Source: Pacificitalea manganoxidans (GTDB lineage Bacteria; Pseudomonadota; Alphaproteobacteria; Rhodobacterales; Rhodobacteraceae). Taken from it: DNA of 64,000 bases. Of the stretch, positions 36,023 to 44,904 are shown in pieces. The translations under genes and the position numbers were made by a program. Position 1 is the first letter of the stretch, and the number at the start of each line of letters is the position of its first letter. Under the pieces are notes generated by a model that was not told the origin of the DNA, made no database searches, and saw only the letters and a list, made by a program, of their open reading frames with translations. The stretch covers positions 62,001-126,000 of the forward strand of contig NZ_CP021406.1 of assembly GCF_002504165.1 (NCBI RefSeq), written 5' to 3'.

Positions 36023-37125
36023 ATGAGCAAAGAGACTTATGTTGGGCTTGACGTCCACGCGGACACGGTTTCCGTGGCGAGCGCGGTCGACGCGGCGAGG
36101 TCAGGTTTTTTGGCACAATCAAGCACTCGGGCGATTCCGTCTTGCGGCTGACCAAACAACTGGCTGCGGACGGCAAGGTGCCCACTTTCTGCTATGAAGC
36201 TGGTCCCTGCGGTTACGGATTGCACCGGCTGCTGACAAAGCTCGGGTTTGAATGTGCGGTGGTGTCGCCAGCGATGATCCCGCGTAAAGCCGGAGACCGG
36301 ATCAAGACCGATCGCCGCGATGCCTTGATGCTGGCGCGGCTCTGGCGGGCTGGTGAACTGACCCCAATCTGGACGCCGGATGAGGAACAGGAAGCGATGC
36401 GCGACCTGATCCGCACACGCAAACAGGCGATGGATGCGCTCAAGGTAGCTAAGCAGCAGCTACAGAGCTTTCTGCTGCGTCACGGGTTGCGGTATCAGAA
36501 CGGCAAATACTGGACAAAACGGCACCGACGCTGGCTGGCTGAACTGCGCCGGTTTCCATACCGGCACCAGCAACTCGCGTTTGAAGAACTGAAGCGCGCA
36601 ATCGACCAGATTGAAACCCGCGTGGCAACTTTGGACGATGCTATCGAAGACGCGATCCCCGGCTGGCATTTCTCGCCAGTGGTCGATGCCCTGCGCGCCT
36701 TGCGGGGCGTCAACACGACCATCGCCGCCACCGTCGTGGCCGAGATCGGCGACATCACCCGCTTTGAGAATCCGCGTCAGTTGATGGCCTGGCTTGGTCT
36801 GGTACCGAGCGAGCATTCCAGCGGATCCACCATACGGCGTGGACGCATAACCAAAACCGGGAATACTCTGGCGCGAACCATGCTGGTCGAGGCGGGTTGG
36901 TCATATCGACACCCGCCCAAAGAAGGACATCCATATCTGAAGCGATCAGCCCACCTGCCACAGCAGATCAAAGACATTGGGTGGAAAGCACAGACCCGGC
37001 TGTGTAAACGGTTCCGTCATCTTAGCCGAACCGGAAAGCCACAGCCACGAGTGCTGGCCGCCATCGCCCGAGAGCTGGCGGGTTTTGTCTGGGACATTGC
37101 CCGGAAAACGCCACTGCCAGCATGA
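36023..37125 (+). pseudogene. IS110-family transposase with frameshift
   Basis: The frame starts MSKETYVGLDVHADTVSVA at 36023 after GGAGGAAACGC, shifts near 36095-36110, and continues as RLTKQLAADGKVPTFCYEAGPCG, KTDRRDALMLARLWRAGELT and, at the C-terminus, RALRGVNTTIAATVVAEIGD and AWLGLVPSEHSSGSTIRRG. The DEDD acidic residues and the C-terminal serine are present but lie in different frames. It is a different IS110 from the one at 3.9 kb. Confidence 0.9.
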
Positions 37126-37428
37126 ACTGATCGACAAATGACCTGTGCAGTACGCTGGGGATGGCGGCCATTGATAGGGGAACCCTCGGCATACGTTGGG
37201 ACAAATATCCGTTCTTAGGGAGAGGCAAGCCCGCATCGAATTTGGTCAGGCGGTAACCAATCCGCGGATGAGAGCATGATAACCATCGGTTCGAGCTGCC
37301 GTCTCCAGCGCCTGTACAGGCTACATATTTTGACCATCCCGCGCTGGCGGGGTAGTCTCATCGTGTCGAGAAAACAAAAAACGCTCATGAGAGCGTAGGA
37401 TTCTGCCCCCTCCGGCATTCGACCCCAG
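37126..37428. other. IS110 3' flank and intergenic DNA
   Basis: 303 bases without a gene. Contains TAGGGGAACCCTC at 37175-37187, the inverted partner of 34304-34316, and a short hairpin-like stretch (ACGCTCATGAGAGCGT at 37380-37395) that could end transcription of yhaV on the minus strand. Confidence 0.45.
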
Positions 37429-37947
37429 TTACCGCTCAGGCGCCGCTTCAAGGGACTTTTCGAACCGCTTGTCCGCCGCCGCTGCTTCTTTCAGGAGCGC
37501 GTCGAAATCGTCAGGTGGATTGCCATCTTCCAACATCCCTTTGAAGGTCGCATAGGCATCCGTCTTGCTGCCGTAGGCGCGCAGGGTCTTGTCGTCGTTC
37601 ACCCAGGCCACCACGATGATCTTCGCATCGCTGTTGAACCGGTAGAACAACCGATACTGCTGGAAGAATTTCGCCCTGAACCAGTGCTTGCGGTGATCGC
37701 CGAGTGTGCCGCCTTGCCGAAAGGCGGCGGCACCGGGATCTGCCGGTATGGCCTCGGTGACCAGCTTGAAGATGGCGGCCAGCCGTTTCGTGCAATTTTT
37801 CTTGCGCCAGGCCTTGGGATCGCGTGCCTTACGCGCCTCAACCTCCAAGGTCAGCCCTTCGAGCTGGTCCAGAAAGAGCGGATGCGCATAAATCGACCAT
37901 CCATTCACGACAAGTGGCGCTTGGGCGGGCACGCTATCGCCGCTCAT
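37429..37947 (-). CDS. yhaV: YhaV-family toxin
   Basis: 172 residues. VVNGWSIYAHPLFLDQLEGL at the start, FKLVTEAIPADPGAAAFRQGGTLG and KHWFRAKFFQQYRLFYRF in the middle match YhaV, an RNase of the RelE-like superfamily. Its ATG overlaps the prlF stop by four bases, the usual antitoxin-first order. YhaV cleaves RNA and stops growth when freed from PrlF. Confidence 0.9.
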   Translation of the reverse strand: MSGDSVPAQAPLVVNGWSIYAHPLFLDQLEGLTLEVEARKARDPKAWRKKNCTKRLAAIFKLVTEAIPADPGAAAFRQGGTLGDHRKHWFRAKFFQQYRLFYRFNSDAKIIVVAWVNDDKTLRAYGSKTDAYATFKGMLEDGNPPDDFDALLKEAAAADKRFEKSLEAAPER

Positions 37948-38270
37948 TCATCCTCGAGCGATAGCGGCGCATCGAGATCGACGTCAACGTCTCCGACCAG
38001 TGCTGCAAGACGGTCATGCAAAGCCCCATCGAACGCCCGAATGCGGTCCGGATGCGCCTTGATATCAGCCTCGACAAAATCGAGAAATGCTCCGAGCACG
38101 GGATCTTCCTCGTCGCTGCGCACGGGCTCGATATAAACCCTGCCACTCGGCTCGGTGCAGTAGCGAATCTGGTCGCCCTTGCCCAGCTTGAGCTGCTTGC
38201 GCACACCCGCCGGCACGGTCGTCTGATACCGATCCGTGAGTTTCGAGACATCTTGTGCGAGGGCTGTCAT
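37944..38270 (-). CDS. prlF: PrlF-family antitoxin
   Basis: 108 residues. The N-terminal AbrB/SpoVT swapped-hairpin domain shows KLTDRYQTTVPAGVRKQLKLGKGDQIRY; the C-terminal acidic half (DPVLGAFLDFVEADIKAHPDR) binds the toxin in relatives. It is preceded by a perfect palindrome at 38310-38329 that is a good autoregulatory site. Confidence 0.9.
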   Translation of the reverse strand: MTALAQDVSKLTDRYQTTVPAGVRKQLKLGKGDQIRYCTEPSGRVYIEPVRSDEEDPVLGAFLDFVEADIKAHPDRIRAFDGALHDRLAALVGDVDVDLDAPLSLEDE

Positions 38271-38309
38271 GGCAGTCTCCTGAAAAAAGGGGCTTTGCTA
38301 CCCACGTTA

Positions 38310-38329
38310 GGTAATGCATTTGCATTACC
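38310..38329. promoter_or_regulatory. prlF-yhaV operator palindrome
   Basis: GGTAATGCA-TT-TGCATTACC, perfect 9-bp arms, 40 bases upstream of the prlF start. AbrB-type antitoxins bind palindromes of this kind. Confidence 0.65.
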
Positions 38330-38408
38330 TTGTCAAGATAAGCCGCAGGATCTGCTGTCGTCGACCGGCCAATCAAACGGTTTTTCGGAGTCGGGCTCGA
38401 AAACTGAA

Positions 38409-38436
38409 AAACCCGCCGCAATGCGACGGGCTTTTG
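38409..38436. terminator. Terminator-like imperfect hairpin
   Basis: AAACCCGCCGC and GCGACGGGCTTT around a three-base loop, with A-run before and T-run after. Lies between prlF and the Abi gene. Confidence 0.4.
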
Positions 38437-38519
38437 CTTTCTTTGTGCAATGAGGGGAGGCATAGTGCCCGCAGTCTCAAAGCTCATGCCCTATATGGCA
38501 CCGAAAGTCTTTACTGTCA

Positions 38520-39185
38520 ATGTATCCACCGTTCACGGCTGATGAAGAACACCACCTTCCGAACGTCCTATCCGCACCTAGGTTTGCGACCTATCTGCGC
38601 GAAACCGGCAATGATAGGACGCGAGCTCTCCACCTATACCACTGGAATCTTCAAGTATCAGCCGCGTTCATGGTTCCACTCCATGTTTTGGAAGTTGCGC
38701 TGCGAAACGCGATCGTGGAAGCAATCGAAGCTGTCCATGGAGGAACATGGCCTTGGACACAAGGCTTCATCCGTTCGTTACCGAACCCGCGCGGTCCGGC
38801 ATACAGCCCCAAACGAGACCTCGAAGGTTGCGCAGCACAGCAACCCACTGCCGGAAAGGTCGTCGCCGAACTGAAGTTCGTGTTTTGGGAGAAGATGCTG
38901 ACAAACAGGCACCAAGGCAGACTGTGGGACGATCATTTCTACGCAGTGTTTCCGGACGCGCCTCGTGGTGTCGCTGCCAGCCAGCGCCGATCAGAATTAA
39001 GGTCTGACATTGAAGCCGTGAGGAGGCTCCGCAACAGAATCGCACACCATGAGCCTGTTTTTCCGCGCGCCCTTCAGGATGATTTTGATCGGATCATCCG
39101 CTGCATAAGATGGCGCAACGAAACGACCAGCAACTGGGTGCTGGAAATCGAGACGGTGCGCGCACTACTCGCAGTGCGCCCCTAA
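38520..39185 (+). CDS. Abi-like HEPN protein
   Basis: 221 residues. The N-terminus (LSAPRFATYLRETGNDRTRALHLYHWN) and the C-terminal RLRNRIAHHEPVF (the RxxxxH motif of HEPN RNases) match the Abi_2/AbiD-F group of abortive-infection proteins. These proteins shut down RNA metabolism upon phage infection. There is no obvious antitoxin next to it. Its end overlaps the convergent 39182 gene by four bases. It is one of two plus-strand cargo genes in this otherwise minus-strand region. Confidence 0.75.
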   Translation: MYPPFTADEEHHLPNVLSAPRFATYLRETGNDRTRALHLYHWNLQVSAAFMVPLHVLEVALRNAIVEAIEAVHGGTWPWTQGFIRSLPNPRGPAYSPKRDLEGCAAQQPTAGKVVAELKFVFWEKMLTNRHQGRLWDDHFYAVFPDAPRGVAASQRRSELRSDIEAVRRLRNRIAHHEPVFPRALQDDFDRIIRCIRWRNETTSNWVLEIETVRALLAVRP

Positions 39186-39838
39186 GCGTCCCGCCCCGCT
39201 AGGAATTCCGCCAGCACAGGACTGGCCGCGCCCTTTGCGGAGCTGAGCAGCTCTGAGCCCGTAAGCGAGGCCTTCGACAGGCGTACGAGCCCACCGGTTT
39301 CCTCGATGCGGTAGCAGCGGCGTTTTTGCCGCCCCCGCCTGTAGTGCGTCGCGGTGACGATCTGGCAGGTGCTGCCATCGATGAGCGTCACAGGGGTGGC
39401 GAGCTTGATCTTGTCGCCTTCCTCGTAGTCCGGGATCGCAGCCCAATCCCGGCAGCGCTGACGCCAGTCCCGGGCGTAGCTGTCGGGGTCTTTCAGGTCG
39501 GAGAGAAGTTCGATCAGCGCAAGGGGCGCGCGCGACGCGTTCGGGCCAGCGCTTTCCTCCATATCCTTGTAGCCCCAACACCCATCGTCGTAGGCGGTGA
39601 GGAAGACGGCGGCGAAAGTGATGGAGCCATCCGCATCGGTGACATAGGTCGCGTCTTCGACAGGGGTGCCGTCGAGACTGGTGACCTTTGCCGCCGCGTA
39701 CCAGGTGGAGCCAACCTTGCAGGCCTTGACCAGTTCGGTTTTGCGCGTGTCGCCCTCAAAGGTGCAGAGCCGGGTGATCTCCTCTCTCTCATCCGCGTAG
39801 GTTTTAACGCGGCCGTCGGTGTAGAAAAGCCAACCCAT
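39182..39838 (-). CDS. Plasmid-conserved hypothetical protein (DUF6927-like)
   Basis: 218 residues beginning MGWLFYTDGRVKTYADEREE, with TWYAAAKVTSLDGTPVED, a FLTAYDDGCWGYKDMEESAGP segment and a SH3-like basic tail (GDKIKLATPVTLIDGST, RRCYRIEETGGLVRLS). I associate the MGWLFY start with DUF6927. Function unknown. Its ATG overlaps the stop of the upstream gene. Confidence 0.7.
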   Translation of the reverse strand: MGWLFYTDGRVKTYADEREEITRLCTFEGDTRKTELVKACKVGSTWYAAAKVTSLDGTPVEDATYVTDADGSITFAAVFLTAYDDGCWGYKDMEESAGPNASRAPLALIELLSDLKDPDSYARDWRQRCRDWAAIPDYEEGDKIKLATPVTLIDGSTCQIVTATHYRRGRQKRRCYRIEETGGLVRLSKASLTGSELLSSAKGAASPVLAEFLAGRDA

Positions 39839-40530
39839 CAGGCCGCCCTCCGGTCATCGATTTCCATCAATGCATCGAGCGGCACGCGGTAGGGCTGCAT
39901 GGCGTCGAAATCCTCGCAGCGTTTATGGGAATAAGTTGAAGCACCAATACCCTGCCGCGCTGCGCGTTCTCGGGACATTGGTGCTGCTTCATCTTCTTCG
40001 TATTCCCAAAACGCCGAATTGCCGCAGTTCTGCACGATCGCGAAGGTATCGCAGGCATCCTTGAGGATGACCCGGAAGGTGCCGCCAAGACCTGAAGGCA
40101 CCTCGTAGGTTCCGCCGATGAGATAGTCCGAGGCCCGGCGCACGAAGACGCGGATGCTGTGACCATCGGTGGCAAGCCGGATGGCCCCTCGCCCCCGGTC
40201 GATGAGCACCTGCACATCGTCGAGGATGTCGGTGTAGAACTGGCCGGTCAGATCGCGAAACGCCATGCGGCGCTGCGCCATCCAGTCGGTGTCGCGAAAC
40301 GGGTTCATGCCATCTGCGAAAGCGAAGGAGGGATCGGCCTGTTCGGTGGTGACGATACGGGTGGTCGTGCCATCGATGCCGTTTGAGCGCAGATGCACAC
40401 CATTGCCGACGATGAGGATCAGGGCCGGCCTGTCCACGGGCCCGTTCCAGTTGGGCAGGAAGGTCTTGCAAGCGCGCGCATGGGCGATCTGCGCCGCGAC
40501 GGCAGACGCAGAGAACTTGAGAATAGCCAT
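39838..40530 (-). CDS. Hypothetical protein of the leading region
   Basis: 230 residues, start MAILKFSASAVAAQIAHAR. The central LIVGNGVHLRSNGIDG and ADGMNPFRDTDWMAQRRMAFRDL parts look globular; no known family recognised. Coupled by overlap to the DUF6927-like gene downstream and preceded by the ParB-like gene's terminator hairpin. Confidence 0.7.
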   Translation of the reverse strand: MAILKFSASAVAAQIAHARACKTFLPNWNGPVDRPALILIVGNGVHLRSNGIDGTTTRIVTTEQADPSFAFADGMNPFRDTDWMAQRRMAFRDLTGQFYTDILDDVQVLIDRGRGAIRLATDGHSIRVFVRRASDYLIGGTYEVPSGLGGTFRVILKDACDTFAIVQNCGNSAFWEYEEDEAAPMSRERAARQGIGASTYSHKRCEDFDAMQPYRVPLDALMEIDDRRAA

Positions 40531-40561
40531 GGGGATGTCTTTCAGTTGGGTGTGGGTGGGT

Positions 40562-40597
40562 CGACCCGCGCTTGGGCCATGCCGCCCGCGCGGGTCG
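40562..40597 (-). terminator. Stem-loop after the ParB-like gene
   Basis: CGACCCGCG and CGCGGGTCG, perfect 9-bp arms with an 18-base loop, just past the ParB-like stop. No T-run. Confidence 0.4.
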
Positions 40598-40606
40598 CGT
40601 GATGGC

Positions 40607-42589
40607 TCAGGCCGCTTGCGCGACCTCGCCGTCAGGCTCCGGGGTTTCCGCAGCGGGCTCCGCCTCATCAAACGCGACACCGGCGGTCTGCATCATCGGC
40701 GGGCACCAGGCGGCCACGGCAGCGCGCTGCGCGTCCGTGAGTGTGGCGAAGGGTTCGGCGAAAAGCTTGTCGCAAAAGGCGACGATCTCTTTCTTGCTCG
40801 ACGAGGCCAGCGTCACAGCCTCCTGGGCGAGGCCCAGATCCTCGCCGAGGATCTTCAGGAGCCAGGCCTTTTTGAAGCGATTGAAGAGCGCAGCGTTCGG
40901 CGTCCAGTGGGCGCGAATGTCGGGCATGATCTCGATCTCGAACGCATGCATCAGGCTGTCGCGCTGCCGGTCCCGCGCGAAGCAGGACTGCGTCGTACTG
41001 GCTGTCGCATAAGCCACGAGCTTGGCCTTCTCGCCTGCCTCCAGCGCGCGAAACGCCGCGAACTGATCGGCGGGCGCGCGGGTGTCATCGAGCCAGGAGA
41101 GGTTCAGCGCATCATGCACCGCCGCCACCTGCTCAAGCGAGGTCTCGTCGATCTCGTCCATCTTGGCGTGGCTGCGGTATTCCTTGCGGGCATCGATCTT
41201 GATCGCCTGCGTGACACTCATGCCGCTGGCCAGAACGTCGCTCACCAGCTTGAAGAGCGTCAGATCAAGCGTGGCTTCCGGATGCAGCGCCATCGCGGCA
41301 CCGAGGGCCATGGCTCGCTCGGTCTTGAGGTCTTCGGCCAGCGAGGCCGGATAGGTGATCTCGCCAGCGTCCGGGGCCTCCTCCCCGGTCGGGTTGGCCG
41401 AGGAACCGCGCGCGCCCTCCTCTTTGACGGTGTCTTCCGGTCGGACGAGGCCCACATGGAGGGTCACTTGCCCGCCCGACCAGGACGCGATCACCCCGGC
41501 GCGGGCGAGATCCTCGGCGCTGTAGGCCTCCTGCAGATCGCGGGCTTCCTCTTCCAAGGCGTCCACGCGGTCGTAAATGGCGTTGTAGGCACCGTCCTCG
41601 AGCCCCTCATCCTCCATCTCGAGCTGCAATTTCTCAAGCTCGGCGGTGATCTCATCGATGCGTTTCTGGGCAGCCTCGTCGGGCTCTATCGGGCCGGGAT
41701 AGACGCGGCCGTAGTTGGCCATGGTCGCGTAATCATAACGCACCATCGCATCGGCCCAGGCAAAGCCCAGCCTCACACGGGCCTCCTCGGCGGCGGCAGT
41801 GAGCTTCTCGAGCAGGATTGTCTCGACCAGCGTTGTATCCTCCAGCACGGAATGCTCTTCCAGAAGATCGGCCGCGATCGCGCCGCCGCGTGCCTCGTAG
41901 TCCGCGCGCACGAAAGCCCCGATATCGTCGCTGACCTGCACGCCGCGGGACTTGACCGCCTGGCGGACCGTATAGGCCTGCAGGTAGCTGTCTTCCTTGG
42001 TGAGCGCCTCGAAGACTTCGCGCTGCACCTCCTGACTCGGATGCTCCGCAAAGGCCTTCATCGTGTCGAGCGTGATCGTCTTGGCCCGGGCCGCGGCGCG
42101 GATGTCGGGGTGGATCAGACCGTAGCGCAACCGGCCTTTCACGGCCGCCACCGTGGTGCCGAAGGTCTTGGCGATCGTCTCGGGCGTTTGGCCGTCGACT
42201 TCCATCATCCGGGCGAAAGCCTCGAACTCGTCGATGGCATTCATCGGCGCCTGGGTGACGTTCTCGGCGAGCGACAGCGCTGTGGTCACGTCGCAATCCT
42301 CCGGCACAAGGCGGCAGTCGACCTTGGTCTTCGCCGTGAACCCCTTGGTGGCCTTGTCGGCGATCAGCTCCTTCAGCGCGGCATGGCGTCGGCCACCGGC
42401 GAGGACAGCATATTTGCCGTCAAACTTCTGGACCAGGAGCGGCTGCAGGAGACCCAGAACGGCGATGCTGGCCTTCAGATGGGCGATGTTCTCGGGATCA
42501 TAGGTTTCAGGCGAGTTGCTGCGCACATTGGCGGGATGCGGGACCAGATCGCCGATGGCGACAGTGAGAGGAGCAAAGCTTATGGTCAT
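40607..42589 (-). CDS. Large ParB/Srx-domain protein
   Basis: 660 residues. The N-terminal ParB-like domain shows LVPHPANVRS, LGLLQPLLVQKFDGKYAVLAGGRRHAAL (ParB box with GGRRH) and ENVTQAPMNAIDEFEAFARM, followed by a KorB-type helix-turn-helix (TPETIAKTFGTTVAAVKGRLRYG). The long rest is acidic and helical. Unlike RepB it is not next to a ParA gene; such ParB-like proteins are common in the leading region of alphaproteobacterial plasmids and may be nucleases or regulators. ATG 42589 follows AAGGATATCCC. Confidence 0.88.
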   Translation of the reverse strand: MTISFAPLTVAIGDLVPHPANVRSNSPETYDPENIAHLKASIAVLGLLQPLLVQKFDGKYAVLAGGRRHAALKELIADKATKGFTAKTKVDCRLVPEDCDVTTALSLAENVTQAPMNAIDEFEAFARMMEVDGQTPETIAKTFGTTVAAVKGRLRYGLIHPDIRAAARAKTITLDTMKAFAEHPSQEVQREVFEALTKEDSYLQAYTVRQAVKSRGVQVSDDIGAFVRADYEARGGAIAADLLEEHSVLEDTTLVETILLEKLTAAAEEARVRLGFAWADAMVRYDYATMANYGRVYPGPIEPDEAAQKRIDEITAELEKLQLEMEDEGLEDGAYNAIYDRVDALEEEARDLQEAYSAEDLARAGVIASWSGGQVTLHVGLVRPEDTVKEEGARGSSANPTGEEAPDAGEITYPASLAEDLKTERAMALGAAMALHPEATLDLTLFKLVSDVLASGMSVTQAIKIDARKEYRSHAKMDEIDETSLEQVAAVHDALNLSWLDDTRAPADQFAAFRALEAGEKAKLVAYATASTTQSCFARDRQRDSLMHAFEIEIMPDIRAHWTPNAALFNRFKKAWLLKILGEDLGLAQEAVTLASSSKKEIVAFCDKLFAEPFATLTDAQRAAVAAWCPPMMQTAGVAFDEAEPAAETPEPDGEVAQAA

Positions 42590-42670
42590 GGGATATCCTT
42601 CCAGATGGGTGAGGTGTGGCCCGCGCACTCACGCGCGTGACCAATCCCCGGCTTCAGGGATCACGACGAC

Positions 42671-42708
42671 AAAAGGCCCACTCTCCCTTTGAGGGGTCAG
42701 TGGGCCTT
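42671..42708 (-). terminator. Strong terminator-like hairpin
   Basis: AAGGCCCACT and AGTGGGCCTT form a perfect 10-bp stem (loop 16 bases) followed on the minus strand by TTG. It lies between the DUF3768 gene and the ParB-like gene; it may be an attenuator for the latter. Confidence 0.6.
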
Positions 42709-42744
42709 CATCGCCTGGGGTGTCAGGAGGGGGTGTCCCCTGCC

Positions 42745-43134
42745 CTACCAGTCGCGCGCCAACATGATGGTCAGCACGCGCATGGTGGTGGCAGGATTGT
42801 CCGGGGCTTCGGCCCCGTAGCGGAAATCGGAATCCGCTTCATAGAGATCGATTTTCCAGAACACGGTCTCGCCCCGGATCTCGACCGCCCCGAAATCGTG
42901 CCATCCCTCCGGGTCGTTCTCGGGCTCGAATGTGGCAAACTCGCCGGTAGCCTTCACCGCCTCGGCCATGAAGCCGTCACCGACCTCCATGAGCGATCGG
43001 GTGACGTGCATGCGACCCTGGATGGGCTGCGCGGGTGGTACCCCGAGGCAGGCAAGCTTGCGGAACGCGTCGTTCTGCGCCGCGATCACACTCGAATCCG
43101 GGCGGTCTGGCTCGGGTTGAACGATCATGGACAT
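42745..43134 (-). CDS. DUF3768 protein
   Basis: 129 residues. IAAQNDAFRK at the start, RMHVTRSLMEV, FATFEPENDPEGWHDFGAVE, VFWKIDLYEAD and a closing RVLTIMLARDW are the DUF3768 signature. Family role unknown; it is a frequent neighbour of ArdC and ParB-like genes on plasmids. AAGGAGATCCCC precedes the ATG. Confidence 0.88.
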   Translation of the reverse strand: MSMIVQPEPDRPDSSVIAAQNDAFRKLACLGVPPAQPIQGRMHVTRSLMEVGDGFMAEAVKATGEFATFEPENDPEGWHDFGAVEIRGETVFWKIDLYEADSDFRYGAEAPDNPATTMRVLTIMLARDW

Positions 43135-43171
43135 GGGGATCTCCTTTGAGAAGTTGAAACACCCTTCCCAA

Positions 43172-43192
43172 AGCCAGCTTTTTCTTTTCCGC
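43172..43192 (-). promoter_or_regulatory. Recurrent leader element upstream of DUF3768 gene
   Basis: On the minus strand GCGGAAAAGAAAAAGCTGGC followed by TTT; same layout as the copies at 33123 and 45003. Confidence 0.4.
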
Positions 43193-43221
43193 TTGGCGGA
43201 AGGACCGAAGCAGAAGGTGCC

Positions 43222-43431
43222 CTACCCGAACAGCCCCTTGGGTCTGTAATTCGGGTTGGGGATGGTTTCGATCCAGCCGCCCTGGTCCGTGATGCTCTCG
43301 AGCGCTGCCGAGAACGGATACGCGCCCTCGGACTGGCTCCACCAATAGGTACCGCGTTTGAAGGTGATGATCTTGCGGCGGCCGTCTTCGAAGCAGGCCA
43401 CCAGCAGCGTCTTGGGTTCCTTGCGTGACAT
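43222..43431 (-). CDS. Small hypothetical protein
   Basis: 69 residues, beta-rich (TLLVACFEDGRRKIITFKRGTYWW), ending NPNYRPKGLFG. GGAGACTCGC precedes the ATG. It lies 23 bases after the ArdC gene in the same direction, suggesting one operon. Family not recognised. Confidence 0.65.
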   Translation of the reverse strand: MSRKEPKTLLVACFEDGRRKIITFKRGTYWWSQSEGAYPFSAALESITDQGGWIETIPNPNYRPKGLFG

Positions 43432-43454
43432 GCGAGTCTCCGTTCTCCGTGTGG

Positions 43455-44393
43455 TCAGGCGGCCTCGGCACTGCGCCCTGCCCTGCCCGTCTCCGATCTG
43501 GCGATCAGGTAGTCGCAGGCGCGCTGCGCATCCGCGGCGTGCTTGAAGATCGCACCCTTGTCCGACCGAAGAACGCGCAACCAGTTGTGGAGATAGGCGG
43601 CATTCATCTCGAGCGTATGCGCCGCGAAGCCGAGCGTCTGACCCAGGAAGACGGAGGTCAATTCCGCGACGATCTCTTCGCGCGCGTAGGAGGTGTTGCC
43701 GAACTTCGAGAACCCGAAATCGCGGTTCAGGCGATGAGGGGCTTTCGTGGCATGGGCCAGCTCATGGGCCCAGACCCCGTAAAAATTGCGTGGGTCGTGG
43801 AACCGGGTGATGGACGGCATATAGACCTTGTCCACGGGGGACAAATAGTACGCCTCCGTGCCCGTGAAGACGGTTGTGATGTCGATGGCATCGAAAAACG
43901 CCTGCATGTGCGGGATGGGCTCGGACGGCGGATGCTCGGGCACGGGCTCCGGGTCGGGGAAGAAGCTGTCGGGCAAGCCCTCGATCTGGCAGGCATTGAA
44001 CACGCGGTAGGATTTCTGGAAGCGGAAGATGCGGGCTTCCTCGGAGTGATCATCCCCGTCGCTGCGGTCATCCTCGCCGCCCGCGTCTTTCCGGCTTTGA
44101 CCGTAATAGACGACGACAGAGGACTTCTCGCCCTTGCGGACCTTTGCGTCCAAGGCATTGGCTTGCGGCAGCGTCATCCAGAAGGGAGAGCTGTGGCCCG
44201 CCATCACAGTCCGCATGGTCAGCAGGAAGTTGTTCACCCCCAAGTAGGGCTCACCGCCCACGCGCAGGGGGCGAGAGCTGCCACCTGCGGTCCAGGGCTT
44301 TCGCCACGGCAGGACACCGCGCTCGATGATGCGGATGATTTCGTTGGTGATGACCTCGGAGGCATCGAATTTGGGCGTGCGGGATCGGGCCAT
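43455..44393 (-). CDS. ardC: ArdC-family antirestriction protein
   Basis: 312 residues. The N-terminal ssDNA-binding ArdC_N domain (VITNEIIRIIERGVLPWRKPW, YLGVNNFLL, FWMTLPQANAL) is followed by a zincin peptidase-like domain with YYLSPVDKVYMP, WAHELAHATKAPHRLNR (HELxH) and EEIVAELTSVFLG. ArdC proteins enter or appear early in the recipient and protect incoming single-stranded DNA from restriction, which fits a leading-region location. Complete. Confidence 0.93.
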   Translation of the reverse strand: MARSRTPKFDASEVITNEIIRIIERGVLPWRKPWTAGGSSRPLRVGGEPYLGVNNFLLTMRTVMAGHSSPFWMTLPQANALDAKVRKGEKSSVVVYYGQSRKDAGGEDDRSDGDDHSEEARIFRFQKSYRVFNACQIEGLPDSFFPDPEPVPEHPPSEPIPHMQAFFDAIDITTVFTGTEAYYLSPVDKVYMPSITRFHDPRNFYGVWAHELAHATKAPHRLNRDFGFSKFGNTSYAREEIVAELTSVFLGQTLGFAAHTLEMNAAYLHNWLRVLRSDKGAIFKHAADAQRACDYLIARSETGRAGRSAEAA

Positions 44394-44433
44394 GGCTGGC
44401 CTCCTTTCGAGTTTTGGTGAGAGGAAATGGTGA

Positions 44434-44904
44434 TCAGATTGACTGACGGGGCCGCGGATCGTTGAGGATCCTCGCGCCGAGCCCTTCGACCATGTCGATG
44501 TAGGTGGTCAGCGAGACGGACTTGCCAGGACCCCAAGGGTCAGGGTCGACCGATCCGTCCCGCGTCACCCGCGGCAGGTTTGCGAGCGCGATGACGTCGG
44601 TGACGGGTCGGATATCGATGAACGGGGTCCCACGTGCGACCGCAAGTGCGGCCAAGGGAAAGCGCTCGATCAACGCGAGGGTGGACACGGAGGTCCAACC
44701 GAGATGGATGAATGTCCCGCCTTCTCCGCAGATCACATGCGCGTTTGGCAATGACGCAGCCTGCTCCAGATAGCCGAGATCGCGGAGAACGGCTTTCCGC
44801 TCGAGCTGCCGTGCCAGCTCCGTCTCACCGGTTCGGCGCAGCTCTCTATGCCGCCACCAGGAGGCGGCGGTCGCGCGGAGCACGCGCAAGACACCTGTTT
44901 GCAT
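44434..44904 (-). CDS. Hypothetical protein
   Basis: 156 residues. Helical basic N-terminus (RATAASWWRHRELRRTGETELARQLERK) and a C-terminal part with ICGEGGTFIHLGWTSVSTLALIERF. No family recognised. ATG 44904 (MQTGVLRVL) is preferred to 44919. First gene of the ArdC-side transcription unit and preceded by the recurrent leader element at 45003. Confidence 0.6.
   Translation of the reverse strand: MQTGVLRVLRATAASWWRHRELRRTGETELARQLERKAVLRDLGYLEQAASLPNAHVICGEGGTFIHLGWTSVSTLALIERFPLAALAVARGTPFIDIRPVTDVIALANLPRVTRDGSVDPDPWGPGKSVSLTTYIDMVEGLGARILNDPRPRQSI

Noticed and set aside
40265-42640. 791-codon plus-strand open frame
   Set aside because: It is antisense to the ParB-like gene, whose protein has clear motifs; long antisense frames are expected in GC-rich DNA.
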